DNA from: Stercoripulliclostridium_A sp045535235
GTDB taxonomy: Bacteria; Bacillota; Clostridia; Christensenellales; DTU072
NCBI GenBank assembly: GCA_045535235.1
Contig: JAZSLG010000003.1
Location: 1-18,433 of the forward strand
Direction: 5' to 3'
DNA length: 18,433 nucleotides
Shown here: one piece after another, positions 14,086 to 18,433 of the stretch
Position numbering within the stretch: the stretch's first letter is position 1
How the letters are laid out: each line of letters begins with the position of its first letter
The notes under the pieces: model-generated
Told to the model about the DNA's origin: nothing
What the model saw: only the letters and a program-made list of their open reading frames with translations
Database searches by the model: none
Position numbers and translations under genes: made by a program

Positions 14086-15220
14086 CGTAATAGTAAGCAC
14101 TATAATATTATCCCTTTTCGGACTTGTAATGATATATTCTGCGAGTTCGTACTCTGCCGAGCTAAAAACGGGAGATGCCTTTTTTTACGTAAAGAAACAA
14201 CTATACGGTTTTATAGCGGGATTGGTGATGATGCTAATGGGCTATAAGTTAAAAAAAGAGTGGCTAAAAAAGGCACGGTGGATAATATACGCAGTATCAA
14301 TGATACTCCTCCTAATACTTTTTATTCCCGGAGTGGGACAAGAAAGTTACGGAGCAACTCGTTGGCTTAATTTGGGATTTATAACTTTACAAAGCTCGGA
14401 GATTGCAAAGTTCGGTTTGGTCATATTTCTTGCAGGCTATATGGACGACCATCCGCCTACGAGTGTTAAAAGGCTAATAGTACCCGTTATATGTGGGCTT
14501 TCCATGTGCGTTGCAGTAATGTTGGAGCCAAATATGTCCATAACGATAGTAATAGGAGCATCTTTAATGGTAATGCTATTCGTTGGTGGAATAAAAAGAA
14601 AACATATATGGGTGGCTGTAGCTCTCGTATGCATAGCAATACCAGTTTTGATTATATTGGAACCGTATAGAGTAAAAAGGTTGGTAGCTTTTATAGACCC
14701 TTGGGCAAATCCTAAAGGAGAGGGATACCAATTGATACAATCCTATTACGCCTTGGGTTCGGGGGGACTATTCGGCGTAGGTCTATTTAACAGTAGACAA
14801 AAGTATTTGTATTTACCTTTTGCGGAAAGCGATTTTATATTCTCGGTAATAGGCGAGGAGCTGGGACTCCTTGGTTGCGTGGCGGTTCTTGCCGTATTCG
14901 CCGTATTAATATTTAGCGGTATTAAAATAAGCGTTAAAGCGAAAGAGGGATATACAAGAACGTTGGCGGCGGGTATTACCGCGGTTATTGCCATTCAAAC
15001 GCTATTAAACGTGGCCGTTGTAAGCGGATTGGTACCGCCAACGGGCGTACCCCTTCCTTACGTATCGGCAGGCGGAAGTTCTTTGATGGTATTTTGTTTT
15101 AGCTCCGGCTTGCTAGCAGGACTATCCAATGAGAAAGATGGAGTAAAAGTATGGAATTTTAAGTTAAAAGAGGGGAAAAAGGGTAAACTAAAAGGAGTTT
15201 CTGCTCATACAATGTCATAG
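14069..15220 (+). CDS. ftsW: SEDS peptidoglycan polymerase FtsW (SpoVE-like)
   Basis: A 383-residue multi-span membrane protein of the SEDS family, which polymerises lipid II into glycan strands at the septum together with the class B PBP. Family blocks seen are MIYSAS in the first helix, GATRWLNLG, LQSSEIAKF, LEPNMSI, GEGYQLIQSYYALGSGGLFG, PFAESDFIFSVIGEELGL (with the conserved Asp), and TGVPLPYVSAGGSS near the end. The C-terminal tail is short and basic. It starts inside the last 17 bases of murD, with only a weak AAGG before the ATG, implying coupled translation. murG, often next after ftsW, is absent; murA follows instead. FtsW and its sporulation paralogue SpoVE cannot be told apart here. 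Confidence 0.95.
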   Translation: MHLKRNVIVSTIILSLFGLVMIYSASSYSAELKTGDAFFYVKKQLYGFIAGLVMMLMGYKLKKEWLKKARWIIYAVSMILLLILFIPGVGQESYGATRWLNLGFITLQSSEIAKFGLVIFLAGYMDDHPPTSVKRLIVPVICGLSMCVAVMLEPNMSITIVIGASLMVMLFVGGIKRKHIWVAVALVCIAIPVLIILEPYRVKRLVAFIDPWANPKGEGYQLIQSYYALGSGGLFGVGLFNSRQKYLYLPFAESDFIFSVIGEELGLLGCVAVLAVFAVLIFSGIKISVKAKEGYTRTLAAGITAVIAIQTLLNVAVVSGLVPPTGVPLPYVSAGGSSLMVFCFSSGLLAGLSNEKDGVKVWNFKLKEGKKGKLKGVSAHTMS

Positions 15221-15228
15221 GAGAATAT

Positions 15229-16479
15229 ATGTCCAAATACATAATTAACGGCGGTAAACGACTCAATGGTGAAATAAGCATCCAAGGAGCAAAGAACTCG
15301 GTATTACCCATACTTTCCGCATCCATATTGACCGGGGAAAGGGTGGTTATAAATAACGCTCCACGGTTAAGAGACGTGGAAAATATGCTCAAAATATTAA
15401 AAAATTTGGGTGCCGATTACGATTCATGGGAGCATACGATAGTAATAAATCCCGAGGAAATAAGCTCCTATGAAATTCCGGGTGAGCTTGCAAAAGAGTT
15501 AAGAAGTTCAATTTTTTTGCTAGGCTCGGTGCTGGCAAGAAAGAAAAAAGCCAAAGTCGCCTACCCCGGTGGTTGCGATATTGGACTTAGACCAATCGAT
15601 TTACATATCAAAGCCCTAAAAGAAATGGGAGTTGTCATAAGAGAAGAGGGCGGATACGTTTACTGTGACGCAACTAATCTAGAGCCCAGTAGCATAACTT
15701 TAGATTATCCTAGCGTGGGGGCAACGGAAAACGCAATGCTTCTTGCTACCGCGATAGACGGAGTAACTACGATAGCAAATTCGGCGGAAGAGCCGGAAAT
15801 AGAGGATTTACAAAACTTTATCAATTCCATGGGTGGAGATATTAGCGGTGCGGGAACGCCATTTTTGAAAATTAGGGGTGGTAAACCGTTAAAAGGCACT
15901 AGTTTTACCATTATGCCCGATAGAATTGAGGCGGGAACTTTCGTTTTAGCGGTTGCATTAACGGGGGGAGAGGTGTTATTAAAAGGTGCGCATGGAGGAC
16001 ATCTTAACGCTCTATTTTCAAAAATTCAAAAATGGGATTGCAAAATTGAGTCGAGTGGTGGTAATATATTAATATCTTCAAGCGGTAAACGCGGTGAGTT
16101 AGGGATTATCGAAACCAAACCTTATCCCGGCTTTCCCACTGACCTACAAGCAGAAATTTGCGTGACGGCATCTTTAGCAAAGGGCTCGACCATAATTGTG
16201 GAAAACCTTTTTGAAACCCGTTTTAAGCATATTCCCGAATTGCAAAAAATGGGAGCGCAAGTTAAAGTTAAGGATAGGATAGCGGTATTTGACGGAGTAA
16301 AGGAGCTTACCGGTGCGGAAGTAAATGCTTACGATTTGAGAGGCGGGGCGGGATTAGTGCTGGCAGGGCTTTCCGCAAAAGGCGTAACCCAAGTCAACAA
16401 TCTGCATTTTATTGAGAGAGGTTACGAAAATTTTGATATTAAACTTCGTTCACTCGGAGCCGATATAGTAAAAAAATAG
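15229..16479 (+). CDS. murA: UDP-GlcNAc 1-carboxyvinyltransferase MurA
   Basis: A 416-residue cytoplasmic enzyme that adds enolpyruvate to UDP-GlcNAc, the first committed step of peptidoglycan synthesis and the target of fosfomycin. Lys22 (GAKNSVLPIL), the catalytic Cys116 in PGGCDIGLRPIDLH, and Asp305 in YPGFPTDLQAE are all present at almost the E. coli positions. Because Cys, not Asp, is at the active site, the fosfomycin-binding residue is retained. AGGAG (15219-15223) overlaps the ftsW stop codon and is five bases before ATG, so it is tightly linked to ftsW. Its place between ftsW and ftsQ is where murG and murB are more usual in Bacillota. Confidence 0.97.
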   Translation: MSKYIINGGKRLNGEISIQGAKNSVLPILSASILTGERVVINNAPRLRDVENMLKILKNLGADYDSWEHTIVINPEEISSYEIPGELAKELRSSIFLLGSVLARKKKAKVAYPGGCDIGLRPIDLHIKALKEMGVVIREEGGYVYCDATNLEPSSITLDYPSVGATENAMLLATAIDGVTTIANSAEEPEIEDLQNFINSMGGDISGAGTPFLKIRGGKPLKGTSFTIMPDRIEAGTFVLAVALTGGEVLLKGAHGGHLNALFSKIQKWDCKIESSGGNILISSSGKRGELGIIETKPYPGFPTDLQAEICVTASLAKGSTIIVENLFETRFKHIPELQKMGAQVKVKDRIAVFDGVKELTGAEVNAYDLRGGAGLVLAGLSAKGVTQVNNLHFIERGYENFDIKLRSLGADIVKK

Positions 16480-16488
16480 AGGAAACCA

Positions 16489-17163
16489 ATGAAAAAAAGA
16501 TATTTCTCGGTCGCAATAGGACTGATAATCGTAATTGTAATTGCGGTTTTCGGTAACGTTTGCAAAATTAGCAAGGTTGACGTGGAGTTTGAAAAGACTC
16601 CCGTTTCCGTTAGCGCCGTAGAAATATTTGAAAACTCCAAGATACGAATGGGCAGTTCCATTTTGAGTTTGAACGAGAATTTGGTTAAGAAAAACGTAAT
16701 GGAAAGTTACGATGAAAACCTTATTGCGGTAACCGATATAGTAAGAGTTTTTCCCAATAAGGTTATCATTTATTGCGTTGAGCATACTCCCATGGTGGCA
16801 GTTTCCGTTAAAGGCGACAACACGGTATATGCAATTGCGGACGGAGATTTTCAACTTGACAAAAAGGTTGCAAAAGACGAAGTTGATATTTCTTCACTAA
16901 TACTCATCGAGGGTGTAGAGGTAGACGACACCTACAATACTTCTACTTTTAAGATTATAAATAAAGTTTTTAAGGCTTTGGAGCAAGAGGGTTTGGATTA
17001 TAACGCTCAAGCAAAATTTATTGCTAAGTTGACTTTCGGAGTGGGTTCTTTGACCGTTACCACACGTGACGATAAAATGCTTATATTAGATTACACTTCT
17101 CGTGACGTTGCCGTATCGGTTGCAAGCGAGTACCAAAATTACCTTTCTCAAGCACAAATATAA
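16489..17163 (+). CDS. ftsQ: Cell division protein FtsQ/DivIB
   Basis: A 224-residue bitopic membrane protein: a short basic N terminus (MKKRY), one membrane helix (about 6-24) and an extracellular part. That part starts with a POTRA-like segment (ISKVDVEF...VSAVEIFENSKIRMGSSILSL) and a beta-rich region with RVFPNKVIIYCVEHTPMVAV, the form PN-V-I-V-ER-P expected of FtsQ/DivIB. It links cytoplasmic division proteins to the septal synthases. It is shorter than many DivIB proteins because the N-terminal cytoplasmic domain is minimal. AGAGGA (16478-16483) precedes the ATG. Sequence similarity is modest, but position between murA and ftsA supports the call. Confidence 0.9.
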   Translation: MKKRYFSVAIGLIIVIVIAVFGNVCKISKVDVEFEKTPVSVSAVEIFENSKIRMGSSILSLNENLVKKNVMESYDENLIAVTDIVRVFPNKVIIYCVEHTPMVAVSVKGDNTVYAIADGDFQLDKKVAKDEVDISSLILIEGVEVDDTYNTSTFKIINKVFKALEQEGLDYNAQAKFIAKLTFGVGSLTVTTRDDKMLILDYTSRDVAVSVASEYQNYLSQAQI

Positions 17164-17192
17164 TATTTTTTTCAAAAAAATCAATTTCGTTA

Positions 17193-17221
17193 TTGACACG
17201 CGCGCACGCATAATATATAAT
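17193..17221 (+). promoter_or_regulatory. Perfect consensus SigA promoter before ftsA
   Basis: TTGACA (17193-17198), exactly 17 bases, then TATAAT (17216-17221): a full match to the vegetative consensus. The upstream A-rich tract (17174-17180 and following) could act as an UP element. It lies in the 95-base gap between ftsQ and ftsA, the largest gap in the cluster. Confidence 0.88.
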
Positions 17222-17258
17222 AAAAATATGTAAGTGCGTATTTCGCCATGGAGAAAAG

Positions 17259-18422
17259 ATGAGTAATAAAAAAGTTGCCGTTTTAGATATTGCTTCCGAC
17301 CTAATAACGTTGGTTGTGCAAGATAGCAAGTTCGTAGATAGTTATACCTTTCGTGCATCCAGAGAGTACGACGGTTTTTACGATGGCGAATTTTTGGACA
17401 AAGAGGGCCTTTTCAAAGTAATAGCTTCTTTGGTTAACGAATGTGAAAAAGCTACGTTTACCAAAATCCAAGACGTATTAGTAGGGGTGCCGGGTGAATT
17501 TACCGCCGTTACTTGTCGCGACGTTGCAATCGACCTTGGCTCAAAACGTAAGGTTACCGAAAAGGACGAGGAACGTATTTTGAAGGAAGGTGAACCAAAA
17601 GGCTCTGCTTATACTTGTATTACCGCTTCCGCAGTGTATTTTGAACTTGACGACGGTAGTATGGAAATCTCTCCTTCCGGACGTGAAACCCAAATTCTAA
17701 AAAGCTTGGTAAGTTATATTACTTGCGATAATTCGTTTATAAATTTATTAAACGGTGTGGCGGAGCAACTTGGTTTGCGCTTTAATTACACTTCTTCGGT
17801 TAACGCCGAATTATTGTACGTTTGTCCCGATAGTTTGCGTGACGAGGGTGTTATACTTGCTGACGTAGGATATACGACCACCTCGGTTGCCTACGGATGT
17901 GGTGACGGCATTCTACACGCGTTATCGTTCAGCTTGGGCAGTGGCCATATCGCCGCCGATTTGCTTGAATGTTTGGGATTGCCTTACGAACACGCATACG
18001 CACTCGTAGATAAAATAAATCTTAATATAGCGCCGGGTGAAGACGACACCTACTGCGTTAGTGCGGGTAGCGGAATGGCTTACTACAAAGTAAAAGAGGT
18101 TAACGAAGTAGCTTCTTATCGCATTTCCAATATTGCGGAAATGATTCTTAAAGCAATTAACCTTTCGCCGTATCCCGTAGCGGACGATACTATACTTCTT
18201 CTAACCGGCTCGGGAATAGCACATATCCCCGGAGCAAAGGAAATTGTGGCAAAAATGACGGGTAAGCAAGTGGAAATTCTTACTCCTGATATAATGCAAT
18301 TAAATAAACCCAAATATTCACAAGTTGCAGGACTACTCGTAGTACAACAAATGCAATTAAAACAAAAAAAGAACTTTAACTTAATGAACTTTATCAAAGA
18401 TAAACTATCTTGGAGGAAATAA
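17259..18422 (+). CDS. ftsA: Cell division protein FtsA (divergent)
   Basis: A 387-residue actin-like protein that tethers FtsZ filaments to the membrane. The subunit order fits FtsA: a first actin subdomain, a 1C-type insertion (VLVGVPGEFTAVTCRDVAIDL...), then the second half. The C-terminal end NFNLMNFIKDKLSWRK is an amphipathic helix of the membrane-targeting type. The nucleotide-site motifs are weakened: phosphate-1 reads LDIASDLITLVV, without the usual Gly-Thr, and phosphate-2 reads ADVGYTTTSVA (Asp202), with Tyr for the second Gly. The adenosine motif LLTGSGIAHIPG is nearly normal. GGAG (17250-17253) precedes the ATG, and a perfect promoter lies upstream. The presumed ftsZ starts one base after its stop. 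Confidence 0.92.
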   Translation: MSNKKVAVLDIASDLITLVVQDSKFVDSYTFRASREYDGFYDGEFLDKEGLFKVIASLVNECEKATFTKIQDVLVGVPGEFTAVTCRDVAIDLGSKRKVTEKDEERILKEGEPKGSAYTCITASAVYFELDDGSMEISPSGRETQILKSLVSYITCDNSFINLLNGVAEQLGLRFNYTSSVNAELLYVCPDSLRDEGVILADVGYTTTSVAYGCGDGILHALSFSLGSGHIAADLLECLGLPYEHAYALVDKINLNIAPGEDDTYCVSAGSGMAYYKVKEVNEVASYRISNIAEMILKAINLSPYPVADDTILLLTGSGIAHIPGAKEIVAKMTGKQVEILTPDIMQLNKPKYSQVAGLLVVQQMQLKQKKNFNLMNFIKDKLSWRK

Positions 18423-18423
18423 A

Positions 18424-18433
18424 ATGGCTAATA
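18424..18433 (+). CDS. ftsZ: Start of the next gene, presumed ftsZ (truncated by window end)
   Basis: Only ATG GCT AAT A is present (Met-Ala-Asn). A strong GGAGG (18412-18416) inside the end of ftsA is seven bases before it. The identity rests on position alone: ftsZ nearly always follows ftsA. Confidence 0.6.

Noticed and set aside
16450..16854. 134-residue minus-strand frame opposite ftsQ
   Set aside because: It is a shadow of ftsQ and the end of murA; composition is low quality and there is no start signal.
17248..17262. Four-codon minicistron (ATG GAG AAA AGA TGA) overlapping the ftsA start as ATGA
   Set aside because: It has no ribosome site of its own, and the GGAG it includes is that of ftsA; probably chance.

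Overview
This window is a chromosomal stretch of housekeeping genes, all on the + strand. It most likely comes from an uncultured member of the Clostridia (Bacillota). The basis is the clpP-clpX-lon-engB order, purine-rich AGGAG-type ribosome sites before most genes, and a Gram-positive style mraZ-to-ftsZ division and cell-wall cluster. The MurE carries the DNPR signature of meso-diaminopimelate enzymes, so a DAP-type peptidoglycan is expected. I cannot name the species.

Layout: (1) 1-4454 is a protein quality-control operon: the end of clpP, then clpX, lon and the ribosome-assembly GTPase gene engB. (2) 4503-5303 holds a calcineurin-like phosphoesterase and tRNA-Gly(CCC). (3) 5304-6629 is the only non-housekeeping part. 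It has two stretches without genes, of about 600 and 400 bases, around one small membrane-protein gene with its own promoter (5902-6231). The stretches hold dispersed exact repeats, strong hairpins and a 256-base element with 17-base inverted ends. (4) 6630-18433 is the dcw cluster: mraZ, rsmH, an unusual membrane protein in the ftsL position, a class B PBP (ftsI/spoVD), murE, mraY, murD, ftsW, murA, ftsQ/divIB, ftsA and the first bases of the presumed ftsZ.

The dcw genes are packed with gaps of 31 bases or less, or with overlaps, from mraZ to ftsQ. They probably form one transcript started at a promoter (6571-6599) that carries three 10-base-spaced GTGG-type boxes, the expected form of an MraZ operator. 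A perfect TTGACA-N17-TATAAT promoter at 17193-17221 gives ftsA-ftsZ separate expression. Together the genes make lipid-linked peptidoglycan precursor (murA, murD, murE, mraY), polymerise and crosslink septal wall (ftsW, the PBP) and build the divisome (ftsQ, ftsA, ftsZ, perhaps the ftsL-slot protein). murF, murC, murG and murB are not in the window.

I found no defence island, CRISPR array, prophage or transposase. The points most worth a second look are: the ftsL-slot protein with a repeated YDxYMR motif and no coiled coil; an apparent AUA start codon for the PBP; degenerate nucleotide-binding motifs in FtsA; the MraZ boxes; and the hairpin-rich repeat element next to the tRNA.
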